From Nocardioides nitrophenolicus (GTDB taxonomy: Bacteria; Actinomycetota; Actinomycetes; Propionibacteriales; Nocardioidaceae), in NCBI RefSeq assembly GCF_016907515.1, contig NZ_JAFBBY010000001.1, forward strand, positions 2,046,001 to 2,110,000: 64,000 nt of DNA, written 5' to 3'. A program made the position numbers and the translations under genes. The notes below the pieces were generated by a model. That model worked only from the letters and a program-made list of their open reading frames with translations. It ran no database searches and was not told where the DNA came from. Position 1 is the stretch's first letter, and every line of letters starts with the position of its first letter. Of this stretch, positions 16,429 through 26,600 are shown in pieces.

Positions 16429-17846
16429 GAGTCGAACCCCAGTCCGAGAGCGTCGAGCGTGCGCAGCCAGGCATTGCGGTGACCGCCTCGCTGGTCGGCC
16501 CGGTCGAGCGCCCAGCGGGTGGTCTGGATGCCGATCGAGGCGATCGGCTCCGGCGGGAAGGGCAGCGGCAGCCGGCGCACCATGGCGAGCCGGGTGCGCT
16601 CGGTGTCGAGGCCCGCGAGCCGGTCGAGCATCACCTCGGCCGCGAACCGCGACGCTGCCACCCCGAGTCCGGTGAAGCCGGCGGTGTGGGCGACCCGGCC
16701 GTTGAGTGCCAGTCCGTGGAAGGCGCAGAACCGGGTCGAGGTGTCGATCGCGCCCGCCCACTGGTGGCTGAACCGCAGCCCCGCGAGCTGCGGGAAGGTG
16801 GTGAGGAAGTGCTCCGCGAGCCGGCGGTAGGTCTCCGGTCGTCGCTCGTACGCCGGCCGGACCCGCCGCCCGTAGTGGTAGACCGCGTCGTAGCCGCCCC
16901 ACAGGATCCGGTTGTCGCGGCTGAGCCGGTAGTAGTGGAACTGGTTGGCGAGGTCGCCGACGCCCTGGCGGCCCTCCCAGCCGACCGCGGCGAGCTGGTC
17001 GGCGGTGAGCGGCTCGGTCATCAGCGCGTAGTCGTAGACCGGGACGGTGTGCATCCGGTAGCGCGCGAGCAGGCTCGGGAACACATTGGTCGCCAGCGCC
17101 ACCCGCCGGGCGGTGACCACCCCGGTCTCGGTGGTGACGCGGACCGGCCCGTGTCGCCCGCCGCCCTCGACGCCCGTGGCGCGGGTGCGCTCGAAGATCT
17201 CGACCCCGAGCTCGGCGGCGAGCCGGCCCAACTCGTGGGCGAGCTTGGCCGGGTGCACCAGCGCCACGTCGGGGTCGAGCACGCCGGCGAGGTAGGTCGG
17301 GCTGTCGACCAGCTTCCGCAGCTCGTCGGCCTCGATCACCGCGGCGCCGCTCGCCCGCAGGTCAGCGACCTGGTGCGGCTCGAGCGCCACGTCCAGCTCG
17401 CCGGTGCGCTCGTAGTCGCAGTCGAGGGCGTGCGCCCGCACCGTCGCCTCGATCGCGTCCAGGTTGGCGATCCCGAGCCGCTCCAGCTCGTCGTACTCGT
17501 CGGGCCAGCGGGAGCGGCCGTTCTCCTCGCCGTGGGTGATGCTGGCCGCGCAGAACCCGCCGTTGCGCCCCGACGCGGCCCAGCCGAGCTGCGCCGCCTC
17601 CAGCAGCACGACCCGACGGTCGGGCTCGCGCTGCTTGGCGAGGACCGCCGTCCACAGGCCGGTGTAGCCGCCGCCGACGACCAGCAGGTCGGTGTCGAGG
17701 GCGCGCCGCAGGGTCGGGTGGGCCGCCCGCTCGGGCAGGTCGTCGATCCAGAAGCAGGCGTCGCGCACGCCGGCGAGCGCGTGGTCGACCGCGGCGCGGT
17801 CGACCGGCGTACGCGAGAAGACGGTCCCCGGGACGGTGGCGCTCAT
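16425..17846 (-). CDS. FAD-dependent amine/amino-acid oxidoreductase (DAO family, PuuB-like)
   Basis: A 473-residue flavoprotein of the DAO fold. The Rossmann motif VVGGGYTGLWTAV begins near residue 56. WAASGRNGGF is the signature of gamma-glutamylputrescine oxidase-type and related enzymes, and the C-terminal FAD contact is AHTAGFTGLGVAASRFAAEV. It likely oxidises a primary or secondary amine to an aldehyde and ammonia with O2 or another acceptor. GGTGGGCGG directly precedes ATG 17846. It forms a two-gene operon with the cupin and diverges from a lipoate-ligase-like gene. Substrate unknown. Confidence 0.82.
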   Translation of the reverse strand: MSATVPGTVFSRTPVDRAAVDHALAGVRDACFWIDDLPERAAHPTLRRALDTDLLVVGGGYTGLWTAVLAKQREPDRRVVLLEAAQLGWAASGRNGGFCAASITHGEENGRSRWPDEYDELERLGIANLDAIEATVRAHALDCDYERTGELDVALEPHQVADLRASGAAVIEADELRKLVDSPTYLAGVLDPDVALVHPAKLAHELGRLAAELGVEIFERTRATGVEGGGRHGPVRVTTETGVVTARRVALATNVFPSLLARYRMHTVPVYDYALMTEPLTADQLAAVGWEGRQGVGDLANQFHYYRLSRDNRILWGGYDAVYHYGRRVRPAYERRPETYRRLAEHFLTTFPQLAGLRFSHQWAGAIDTSTRFCAFHGLALNGRVAHTAGFTGLGVAASRFAAEVMLDRLAGLDTERTRLAMVRRLPLPFPPEPIASIGIQTTRWALDRADQRGGHRNAWLRTLDALGLGFDS

Positions 17847-17945
17847 CCGCCCACCCTGGCCCACCGGAAGCCCGGATGCCAGGTACGCAGTGTCACGAGT
17901 TCGCTCCTTGGCGTTACAGACCGTCGGGTGCGGCAGACTTCGCTC

Positions 17946-18611
17946 GTGCAGCTGCGCCACGTCACCGGCTCGATCGCGGACTTCCACGCCCGGGTGATCC
18001 CCGACGACCTCGCCGAGGCGGAGGTCTGGTCCTTCCGCCCCTCCGGCTCCGCCCTGGTCCTCGGCAGCGCCCAGGACCACACCACCGCGTCCGCGGCGGC
18101 GACGGCCGCGGCCGGGGTGGACGTCGTACGGCGACGCAGCGGCGGCGGGGCCGTCCACGTCGACCCGGCCCGCTCGGTGTGGCTCGACGTGGTCGTGCCG
18201 CGGCACGACGAGCACTGGAGCGACGACGTGCGGGAGTCGACGTACTGGCTCGGGGAGGCGTGGCAGCGGGCGCTCGCGACCCTGGGCATCGCCTCGGAGC
18301 TCTACCGCGGCGGACTGGAGCAGACGCCGTGGGGCCGGCTGGTGTGCTTCGCGGCGCTCGGCCCCGGCGAGGTGCTGGTCGACGGACGCAAGCTGGTCGG
18401 GATCTCGCAGCGGCGCACCCGGGCCGGCGCCCGGTTCCAGTGCATCGCCTACGACCGCTGGGATCCCTACGACGTCCTCGACCTGCTCGACCTGACCGCC
18501 GCCGACCGGGCGGCCGCCGGTGCGGACCTGGCCGACCGGGCCGCGGGGGTGGGCGACCGGCTGGACGAGCTGAGGGCGGCGGTCCTCGACGACCTGGTGG
18601 CCGACAGGTGA
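17946..18611 (+). CDS. Lipoate-protein ligase A / octanoyltransferase-like protein
   Basis: A 221-residue BPL/LplA-fold protein. VVRRRSGGGAVHVDP is the conserved RRxSGGGxV substrate-binding loop, and DGRKLVGISQRRTRAGARF contains the catalytic-type Lys. It is shorter than full LplA and lacks the C-terminal accessory domain, resembling LipM/LipL-type acyltransferases. A role in loading lipoyl domains fits the nearby aceF, which carries one. The start is GTG 17946 with no ribosome site; CAGACT (17934-17939) sits at -10 distance, so a leaderless transcript is possible. Confidence 0.75.
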   Translation: MQLRHVTGSIADFHARVIPDDLAEAEVWSFRPSGSALVLGSAQDHTTASAAATAAAGVDVVRRRSGGGAVHVDPARSVWLDVVVPRHDEHWSDDVRESTYWLGEAWQRALATLGIASELYRGGLEQTPWGRLVCFAALGPGEVLVDGRKLVGISQRRTRAGARFQCIAYDRWDPYDVLDLLDLTAADRAAAGADLADRAAGVGDRLDELRAAVLDDLVADR

Positions 18612-18624
18612 GGTTTCGTGGCGA

Positions 18625-18702
18625 CTTCCTGACGCAAACTGGCGCTTCTTGGCCGTTGCATTGGTCAGGAAGCGCAGGAATCACCGCTGAAGCGGTGATT
18701 CC
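18625..18702. terminator. Two nested/adjacent inverted repeats after the lipoate-ligase-like gene
   Basis: CTTCCTGAC (18625-18633) is repeated in inverse as GTCAGGAAG (18664-18672), and immediately after it GGAATCACCGCT (18677-18688) pairs perfectly with AGCGGTGATTCC (18691-18702) around GA. The second is a strong 12-bp hairpin. It probably terminates the lipoate-ligase-like gene; it also lies directly before the LysR gene start at 18740. Confidence 0.65.
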
Positions 18703-18739
18703 GGCACCCCCGCCACCCATGCACTGAGAGCATGGGTCC

Positions 18740-19636
18740 ATGGAGCTGGACACCATCCGCGCATTCCTGGCCGTGGCCGAGGGCAGCACCGTGACCGAGA
18801 CCGCCGAGCAGGTGCACCGCACCCAGCCGGCGGTCTCGCGGGCGCTGGCCCGGCTCGAGCGGGAGGTCGGCACACCGCTGTTCCAGCGGGTGGGGCGCGG
18901 GCTGGTCCTCACCCCGGCCGGGCGGGAGCTGGCACGCCACGCCCGGGAGACCGTCGAGTCCTACGAGCGCGGGGTGCGCTCGGTGCGGGACATCACCGCC
19001 CCCGACGGGGGCTTCGTGCCGGTCGCCTTCCTGCACACCCTCGGCACCTGGCTGGTGCCCGAGCTGATCCGCGAGTTCCGCGCCCAGCGACCGCAGGTGC
19101 GCTTCGACCTGCGCCAGCACGGCGACGCGGGACTGGTCGACGACCTGCTCGGGGGTGCGGTCGACCTGGCGATCACCGGCGACCGGCCCCAGCTGGCGCA
19201 GCTCGACGGCCGGCGGCTGTTCCTGGAGCCGCTGCGGCTCGTCGTGCCGCCCGACCACCGGCTGGCGCGGCGCCGTACCGCGCGCCTCGCGGACGTCGCC
19301 GACGAGCAGTTCATCGTGCTCAAGCCGGGCTTCAGCCTGCGCGCGGTCACCGAGGACCTGTGCGCGGAGGTCGGCTTCACGCCGCGGATCGGGTTCGAGG
19401 GCGAGGAGGTCGAGACCCTGCGCGGCCTGGTCTCGGCGGGGCTCGGCGTCGCCCTCCTGCCGGAGCCGCGCGGCGGGGCGGCCCCGGCCGCGCCCTCGAT
19501 CCGGGTCACCGACGTGCGCGCCTCCCGTGAGATCGGGCTGGCCTGGGTCCGCGACCGGACGCTGCCGCCGGCGTCCGCGCACTTCCGGGAGCACGTGCTC
19601 CGCACCAGTCGCAAGATCCATGTTTCTGACGCATAG
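18740..19636 (+). CDS. LysR-family transcriptional regulator
   Basis: A 298-residue regulator. The N-terminal winged HTH (MELDTIRAFLAVAEGSTVTETAEQVHRTQPAVSRALARLE) is followed by the two-lobed substrate-binding domain (FLHTLGTWLVPELIREF, VDLAITGD, FEGEEVETLRGLVSAGLGVALLPE). It lies immediately upstream of aceE in the same direction, with an 84-bp gap containing spaced direct repeats, so it may regulate the pyruvate dehydrogenase/pyruvate carboxylase genes. LysR proteins more often control a divergent gene, so this target is uncertain. The ribosome site is weak. Confidence 0.9.
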   Translation: MELDTIRAFLAVAEGSTVTETAEQVHRTQPAVSRALARLEREVGTPLFQRVGRGLVLTPAGRELARHARETVESYERGVRSVRDITAPDGGFVPVAFLHTLGTWLVPELIREFRAQRPQVRFDLRQHGDAGLVDDLLGGAVDLAITGDRPQLAQLDGRRLFLEPLRLVVPPDHRLARRRTARLADVADEQFIVLKPGFSLRAVTEDLCAEVGFTPRIGFEGEEVETLRGLVSAGLGVALLPEPRGGAAPAAPSIRVTDVRASREIGLAWVRDRTLPPASAHFREHVLRTSRKIHVSDA

Positions 19637-19665
19637 ATCCAAGAAAAACTAGGCATTGGACGCAT
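19614..19665 (+). promoter_or_regulatory. Spaced direct repeats before aceE
   Basis: AGATCCA occurs at 19614-19620 and 19635-19641 (21 bp apart, two helical turns). GACGCAT occurs at 19628-19634 and 19659-19665 (31 bp, about three turns). The latter pair flanks an A-rich stretch (CAAGAAAAACTAGG). The spacing suits binding of a dimeric or tetrameric regulator such as the adjacent LysR protein. The promoter itself is not clear. Confidence 0.35.
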
Positions 19666-19720
19666 TCCACTCGGGATCGGAGGATGGTGACGCCGATCAC
19701 CACCGACCCGAGGACCTCCG

Positions 19721-22366
19721 TTGACCGACATCGATCCTGCCGAGACCCAGGAGTGGCGCGACGCGCTCGCGGCCGTCCTGGAGTTCGAGGGCGAGGCGCG
19801 CACCAAGTACCTGCTCGACCAGGTGCTCGCGGAGGCCCAGCGCCTCGGCTCCCGCGTGCCGTTCGTGGCGACCACGCCGTACGTCAACACCGTCCCGGCC
19901 GACGAGGAGCCCACCCACCCGGGGGATCGCGCGGTCGAGCACCGGATCCGCTCCGCGATCCGCTGGAACGCGCTCGCGATGGTGCTGCGCGCCAACAAGG
20001 ACTCCACCGAGCTCGGCGGTCACCTCGCCAGCTTCCAGTCCGCGGCGACCCTCTACGACGTGGGCTTCCAGCACTTCTGGCACGCCCCGACCGAGAAGCA
20101 CGGCGGCGACCTGGTCTACGTCCAGGGCCACCTCTCCCCCGGCATCTACGCCCGCGCCTTCCTCGAGGGCCGGCTCACCGAGGCCCAGCTCGACAGCTTC
20201 CGCCAGGAGACGGGCGGCAACGGCCTGTCGTCGTACCCGCACCCCTGGCTGATGCCCGACTTCTGGCAGTTCCCGACCGTCTCGATGGGCCTGGGCCCGC
20301 TGATGGCGATCTACCAGGCGCGCTTCCTCAAGTACCTCCACGCGCGCGGCCTCGCCGACACCGCCGGCCGCAAGGTGTGGGCCTTCCTCGGCGACGGCGA
20401 GACCGACGAGCCCGAGTCGCTCGGCGCGATCTCGATGGCCGCCCGCGAGAAGCTCGACAACCTGGTGTTCGTCGTCAACTGCAACCTCCAGCGCCTCGAC
20501 GGCCCGGTGCGCGGCAACGGCAAGATCATCCAGGAGCTCGAGGGCGTCTTCCGCGGCGCCGGTTGGAATGTCGTCAAGGTGATCTGGGGCTCCGGCTGGG
20601 ACGAGCTGCTCGCCAAGGACACCACCGGCGCGCTCAAGCGGCGGATGATGGAGTGCGTCGACGGCGAGTACCAGACCTTCAAGTCCAAGGACGGCGCCTA
20701 CGTCCGCGAGCACTTCTTCGGCGTCGACCCCGAGCTGGCGCAGATGGTGGCCGGCTGGAGCGACGACGAGATCTGGCGGCTCACCCGCGGCGGCCACGAC
20801 CCGCAGAAGGTGTACGCCGCCTACGCGGCCGCGAACGCCCACACCGGCACCCCGACGGTGATCCTGGCCAAGACGGTGAAGGGCTACGGCCTCGGCGCCG
20901 CCGGCGAGGCGATGAACATCAGCCACCAGGCCAAGAAGGTCGCCGAGCCCGCGCTGCGCGCCTTCCGCGACCGGTTCGCCATCCCGATCGCCGACGAGCA
21001 GCTCCTCGACCTGCCCTACCTCTCCTTCCCGGAGGGCTCGGAGGAGCACGCCTACCTGCACGCCCGGCGCCGCGAGCTCGGCGGCTACCTGCCCGAGCGC
21101 CGTCGTACGTCGGCCCCGCTCGCGGTCCCCGGGGTCGAGGCCTTCGGCCAGACCGGGGGCTCCAACGGGCGGGCGATCTCCACGACGATGGCCTTCGTCC
21201 AGATCCTGACGAAGCTGCTGCGCGACAAGGAGATCGGCAACCGCGTGGTGCCGATCGTGCCGGACGAGGCGCGCACCTTCGGCATGGAGGGCCTGTTCCG
21301 GCAGGTCGGGATCTTCTCGCAGAGCGGCCAGCTCTACACGCCCGAGGACGCCGACCAGCTGATGTTCTACAAGGAGGACGCCAGCGGGCAGATCCTCCAG
21401 GAGGGCATCAACGAGGCCGGCGCGATGTCGTCGTGGATCGCCGCCGCGACGTCGTACTCCAGCAGCGACACCCCGATGATCCCGTTCTACATCTACTACT
21501 CGATGTTCGGCTTCCAGCGGATCGGCGACCTCGCGTGGGCGGCCGGCGACATGCGCGCCCGCGGCTTCCTGCTCGGCGGCACCGCCGGCCGCACCACGCT
21601 CAACGGCGAGGGCCTCCAGCACGAGGACGGCCACAGCCACCTGCAGGCCGCGACCATCCCCAACTGCGTCGCCTACGACCCGACCTACGCCTACGAGCTG
21701 GCGGTCATCGTCGCCGACGGTCTGCGCCGGATGTACGCCGAGCAGGAGGACGTCTTCTACTACCTCACCCTGATGAACGAGAACTACGAGCACCCGCCGA
21801 TGCCCGAGGGCGTCACCGACGGGATCCTCAAGGGGATGTACCTGCTGCAGCCCGGCAAGGGCCGCGGCGCCGCCAAGGTCGACCTGCTCGGCTCGGGCAC
21901 CATCCTGCGCGAGGTGCTCGCCGCGGCCGAGCTGCTCGCGAAGGACTTCAAGGTCAAGGCCGACGTGTGGAGCGTGCCGAGCTTCACCGAGCTGCGCCGC
22001 GACGGGCTCGCGGTCGAGCGGTGGAACACCCTGCACCCGCTGGAGGAGGCGCGCACGTCGTACGTCGCCGAGTGCCTCGCCGGCCGGAGCGGGACCGTGG
22101 TCGCGGCCACCGACTACATGAAGGCCTACGCCGACCAGATCCGCGGGTTCGTGCCCGGCAGCTACACCGCGCTCGGCACCGACGGCTTCGGCCGCTCCGA
22201 CTACCGCCGCAACCTGCGCCGGCACTTCGAGGTGGACCGGCACTTCATCGCCGTCACCGCGCTGCGCCGCCTCGCCGACCAGGGCGTCGTCACCCCCGAC
22301 GTCGTGGCCGAGGCGATCGAGAAGTACGGCATCGACCCCGACCGGGCCGACCCGGCCCACGCGTGA
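19721..22366 (+). CDS. aceE: Pyruvate dehydrogenase E1 component, homodimeric type
   Basis: An 881-residue E1 of the AceE family, which decarboxylates pyruvate with thiamine diphosphate and passes the acetyl group to E2. The ThDP/Mg motif GDGETDEPES begins near residue 223, and DEARTFGMEGLFRQVG, GRTTLNGEGLQHEDGHS and the active-site region follow at family positions. I accept the TTG start at 19721 because GAGGA lies 6 nt upstream and the N-terminus matches the family; no in-frame ATG is close. It is followed after 11 bp by aceF. E3 (lpdA) is not in this window. Confidence 0.95.
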   Translation: MTDIDPAETQEWRDALAAVLEFEGEARTKYLLDQVLAEAQRLGSRVPFVATTPYVNTVPADEEPTHPGDRAVEHRIRSAIRWNALAMVLRANKDSTELGGHLASFQSAATLYDVGFQHFWHAPTEKHGGDLVYVQGHLSPGIYARAFLEGRLTEAQLDSFRQETGGNGLSSYPHPWLMPDFWQFPTVSMGLGPLMAIYQARFLKYLHARGLADTAGRKVWAFLGDGETDEPESLGAISMAAREKLDNLVFVVNCNLQRLDGPVRGNGKIIQELEGVFRGAGWNVVKVIWGSGWDELLAKDTTGALKRRMMECVDGEYQTFKSKDGAYVREHFFGVDPELAQMVAGWSDDEIWRLTRGGHDPQKVYAAYAAANAHTGTPTVILAKTVKGYGLGAAGEAMNISHQAKKVAEPALRAFRDRFAIPIADEQLLDLPYLSFPEGSEEHAYLHARRRELGGYLPERRRTSAPLAVPGVEAFGQTGGSNGRAISTTMAFVQILTKLLRDKEIGNRVVPIVPDEARTFGMEGLFRQVGIFSQSGQLYTPEDADQLMFYKEDASGQILQEGINEAGAMSSWIAAATSYSSSDTPMIPFYIYYSMFGFQRIGDLAWAAGDMRARGFLLGGTAGRTTLNGEGLQHEDGHSHLQAATIPNCVAYDPTYAYELAVIVADGLRRMYAEQEDVFYYLTLMNENYEHPPMPEGVTDGILKGMYLLQPGKGRGAAKVDLLGSGTILREVLAAAELLAKDFKVKADVWSVPSFTELRRDGLAVERWNTLHPLEEARTSYVAECLAGRSGTVVAATDYMKAYADQIRGFVPGSYTALGTDGFGRSDYRRNLRRHFEVDRHFIAVTALRRLADQGVVTPDVVAEAIEKYGIDPDRADPAHA

Positions 22367-22377
22367 GGACAGCAAGC

Positions 22378-23607
22378 ATGGACATTCAGGTTCCGGACAT
22401 CGGCGACTTCTCCGACGTACCCGTCATCGAGGTGCTCGTCGCCCCCGGCAGCGTCGTACGGGCGGAGGATCCGCTGATCACGCTCGAGACCGACAAGGCC
22501 ACCATGGAGGTGCCCTCGCCCGTCGACGGCACCATCGTGTCGGTCTCGGTGCAGGTCGGTGACACGGTGAGCCAGGGCACGGTGATCGCGGTCGCGGAGA
22601 CGGCCGCCGCGGACGCGCCCGCCGAGCAGGCCGAGGAGGCGCCGGCGCCCGTCGTCGAGCAGCCGGCCGAGGCAGCGGTAGCGGAGCCGGCGACGGCCGG
22701 CTCCGAGGACGGCGGCCTGCGGGCCACGCCGCTGGTACGACGCCTCGCCCGCGAGCTCGACGTCGACCTCACCACGGTGACCGGCAGCGGCTCCAAGGGC
22801 CGGGTCACCAAGCAGGACCTGCTCTCCCACTACGACCGCAGCGTGGCGCCCGCCGCGGCCGCGACGCCCGCGGGCGCGGGGATCCCGCCCGTCCCGGAGG
22901 TCGACTTCTCGAAGTTCGGCCCGGTCCGGCGGGTGTCCCTGTCGCGGATCAAGAGGATCTCCGGCCCGCACCTGCAGCGGTCCTGGCTCAACGTCCCCCA
23001 CGTCACCCACTCCGACGAGGCCGACATCACCGACCTCGACGCCTACCGCCGCGAGCTCGACGAGGCGGCGAAGGCCGAGGGCTACCGGGTGACCCTGCTC
23101 AGCTTCCTGCTGAAGGCCGCGGCCGCGACGCTGCGGAAGTTCCCCGAGGTCAACAGCTCGCTGTCGGGCGACGAGCTGGTGCTCAAGGACTACGTCCACG
23201 TCGGCGTCGCCGTCGACACCCCCGACGGCCTGGTCGTCCCGGTCGTGCGCGATGTCGACCGCAAGGGGATCCTCGAGATCAGCCGCGAGCTCGCCGAGCT
23301 CTCCGCCCGGGCCCGCGAGGGCAAGCTGACGGCGAGCGACATGCAGGGCGCCACCTTCACGATCAGCAGCCTCGGCGGCATCGGCGGCACCGCGTTCACC
23401 CCGATCGTCAACGCGCCCGAGGTCGCGATCCTGGGCGTCGTACGCTCGAAGCTGGCACCGGTCTGGGACGGCGAGACCTTCGTCCCCCGGCTGATGCTCC
23501 CGCTGTGCCTGTCCTACGACCACCGGGTGATCGACGGTGCGCTGGCCGCCCGGTTCACCGCGCACCTCGCCCACCTGGCCGCCGACGTACGCCGTCTCTC
23601 GCTCTAG
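22378..23607 (+). CDS. aceF: Dihydrolipoamide acetyltransferase (E2) of pyruvate dehydrogenase
   Basis: A 409-residue E2 with one N-terminal lipoyl domain (residues 1-75, lipoylated Lys40 in TLETDKATMEVP), an Ala/Glu/Pro linker, an E3-binding domain (about 118-152, ATPLVRRLARELDVDLTTV) and the catalytic domain. The latter ends with LSYDHRVIDGALAARF, carrying the active-site His and Asp. Having a single lipoyl domain is shorter than the two to three of many actinobacterial or E. coli E2s. It follows aceE at 11 bp and precedes pyc at 17 bp, indicating one operon. Confidence 0.93.
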   Translation: MDIQVPDIGDFSDVPVIEVLVAPGSVVRAEDPLITLETDKATMEVPSPVDGTIVSVSVQVGDTVSQGTVIAVAETAAADAPAEQAEEAPAPVVEQPAEAAVAEPATAGSEDGGLRATPLVRRLARELDVDLTTVTGSGSKGRVTKQDLLSHYDRSVAPAAAATPAGAGIPPVPEVDFSKFGPVRRVSLSRIKRISGPHLQRSWLNVPHVTHSDEADITDLDAYRRELDEAAKAEGYRVTLLSFLLKAAAATLRKFPEVNSSLSGDELVLKDYVHVGVAVDTPDGLVVPVVRDVDRKGILEISRELAELSARAREGKLTASDMQGATFTISSLGGIGGTAFTPIVNAPEVAILGVVRSKLAPVWDGETFVPRLMLPLCLSYDHRVIDGALAARFTAHLAHLAADVRRLSL

Positions 23608-23624
23608 ATCCCGCAGGAGTCCCG

Positions 23625-26600
23625 ATGTTCTCGAAGGTCCTGGTCGCCAACCGTGGCGAGATCGCGATCCGTGCGTTCCGTGCGGCGTACGAGCTGGGAG
23701 CGGCGACGGTCGCCGTCTTCCCTCACGAGGACCGGGGCTCCGAGCACCGGCTGAAGGCCGACGAGGCCTACGAGATCGGCGAGCGCGGCCACCCGGTGCG
23801 CTCCTACCTCGATCCCGAGGCGATCGTCGCGGCCGCGGTGGCCTGCGGCGCCGACGCCATCTACCCGGGCTACGGCTTCCTGTCGGAGAACCCGGCACTG
23901 GCCGAGGCGTGTACGGCGGCCGGGATCACCTTCGTCGGTCCCTCGGCCGAGGTGCTGACCCTGACCGGCAACAAGGCGCGGGCGATCGCGGCGGCCAAGG
24001 CGGCCGGCGTACCGACGCTGTCGTCGGTGGCCCCGTCCACGGACGTCGACGCGCTGGTCGCGGCGGCCGAGGCGATCCCGGCGCCACTGTTCGTCAAGGC
24101 GGTCGCGGGCGGGGGCGGGCGCGGCATGCGCCGCGTCGACGACCGGGCCCAGCTGCGTGAGGCGATCGAGACCTGCATGCGCGAGGCGGAGGGTGCCTTC
24201 GGCGACCCGACGGTCTTCATCGAGCAGGCCGTGGTCGACCCGCGGCACATCGAGGTGCAGATCCTCGCCGACGGCGCCGGCGAGGTGATCCACCTCTTCG
24301 AGCGGGACTGCTCGGTGCAGCGCCGGCACCAGAAGGTCGTCGAGATCGCCCCGGCACCCGGACTGGACCCCGCGCTGCGGGAGCGGATGTGCGCCGACGC
24401 GGTGCGCTTCGCCCGCGAGATCGGCTACTCCTGCGCCGGCACGGTGGAGTTCCTCCTCGACCCGGCCGGCAACTACGTCTTCATCGAGATGAACCCGCGG
24501 ATCCAGGTCGAGCACACGGTGACCGAGGAGGTCACCGACGTCGACCTGGTCCAGGCCCAGCTGCGGATCGCCTCCGGCGAGACCCTGGCCGACCTCGGCC
24601 TGTCGCAGGACTCCGTGCGGCTGCGGGGCGCGGCGCTGCAGTGCCGGATCACGACCGAGGACCCCGCCAACGGCTTCCGGCCCGACACCGGCACCATCAC
24701 GGCGTACCGCTCCCCGGGTGGGGCGGGCGTCCGGATCGACGGCGGCACCACCTTCACCGGCGCCGAGGTCAGCCCCCACTTCGACTCGATGCTGGCCAAG
24801 CTGACCTGTCGCGGCCGCACCTTCGAGGACGCCGTCGCGCGAGCCCGACGCGCGGTGGCGGAGTTCCGGATCCGCGGCGTGGCCACGAACATCCCGTTCC
24901 TGCAGGCACTGCTCGACGACGCCGACTTCGCCGCCGCGTCGACGGGCACCGTCACGACCAGCTTCATCGAGACGCACCCGCAGCTGCTGACCGCGCGCGC
25001 CTCGGGCGACCGCGGCACCCGGCTGCTCACCTATCTCGCCGACGTGACCGTGAACCAGCCGCACGGCGCGATCCCCGTCTCCGTGGCGCCGGTCGCCAAG
25101 CTGACGGCCCTCGACCTCGCGGCGGGTGTGCCCGACGGGTCGCGGCAGCGGCTGCTCGCCGTCGGGCCCGCGGCGTTCGCCGCCGAGCTGCGCCACCGGA
25201 CGGGTGTGGCCGTCACCGACACCACCTTCCGCGACGCCCACCAGTCGCTGCTCGCGACGCGGGTGCGCACCCACGACCTGGTCGGCGTGGCCGGGCACGT
25301 CGCGCGGATGACGCCCGAGCTGTGGTCGCTGGAGTGCTGGGGCGGAGCGACGTACGACGTCGCGCTGCGCTTCCTCTCCGAGGACCCGTGGGACCGGCTG
25401 GCCAAGCTGCGCGCGGCGGTGCCGAACATCTGCCTGCAGATGCTGCTGCGCGGGCGCAACACGGTCGGCTACACGCCGTACCCCACCGCGGTCACCGACG
25501 CCTTCGTCGAGGAGGCCGCCGCCACCGGCATCGACGTGTTCCGGATCTTCGACGCGCTCAACGACGTCGAGCAGATGCGGCCCGCGATCGAGGCGGTCCG
25601 TGCCACCGGGACCGCGGTCGCCGAGGTCGCTCTCTGCTACACCGGCGACCTGTCCTCGCCGGCCGAGGACCTCTACACCCTCGACTACTACCTGCGGCTG
25701 GCCGAGCGGATCGTCGACGCCGGCGCGCACGTGCTGGCGATCAAGGACATGGCCGGGCTGCTGCGCGCGCCCGCCGCCACCACCTTGGTGACCGCGCTGC
25801 GCGAGCGCTTCGACCTGCCGGTGCACCTGCACACCCACGACACCGCCGGCGGCCAGCTCGCCACCCTCACCGCGGCGATCGCCGCGGGCGTGGACGCCGT
25901 CGACGCCGCCACCGCCTCGATGGCCGGCACCACCTCCCAGCCCCCGCTCTCGTCGCTGGTCGCCGCCACCGACCACTCCGAGCGCTCGACGGGCCTCTCG
26001 CTGGCGGCCGTCAACGCGCTGGAGCCCTACTGGGAGGCGGTCCGCCGCCTGTACGCGCCCTTCGAGTCCGGGCTCCCGGCCCCGACCGGCCGGGTCTACC
26101 GCCACGAGATCCCCGGCGGCCAGCTCTCCAACCTGCGCCAGCAGGCGATCGCCCTCGGGCTCGGCGAGAAGTTCGAGCAGGTCGAGGACATGTACGCCGC
26201 CGCCAACGACATCCTCGGCCGCGTGCCCAAGGTGACCCCCTCCTCCAAGGTGATCGGCGACCTGGCCCTGGCGCTCGTCGCCGCGGGAGCCGACCCGGTG
26301 GCGTTCGCGGCCGACCCGTCGTCGTACGACATCCCGGCGTCGGTGATCGGCTTCCTCCACGGCGAGCTCGGCGACCCGCCGGGCGGCTGGCCCGAGCCCT
26401 TCCGCTCCCGCGCCATCGAGGGCCGCCCCTGGACCCCGCCGGCCTCCGAGCTGTCGGCCGAGGCGGAGGCGGGGCTGGTCTCCGACCGGCGCGGCACCCT
26501 CAACGAGCTGCTCTTCCCCGGCCCGACCCGGGAGTACGCCGAGGCGCGGGCCCGCTGGGGCGACCTGTCCGTCGTACCGACGGCGGAGTTCCTGTACGGC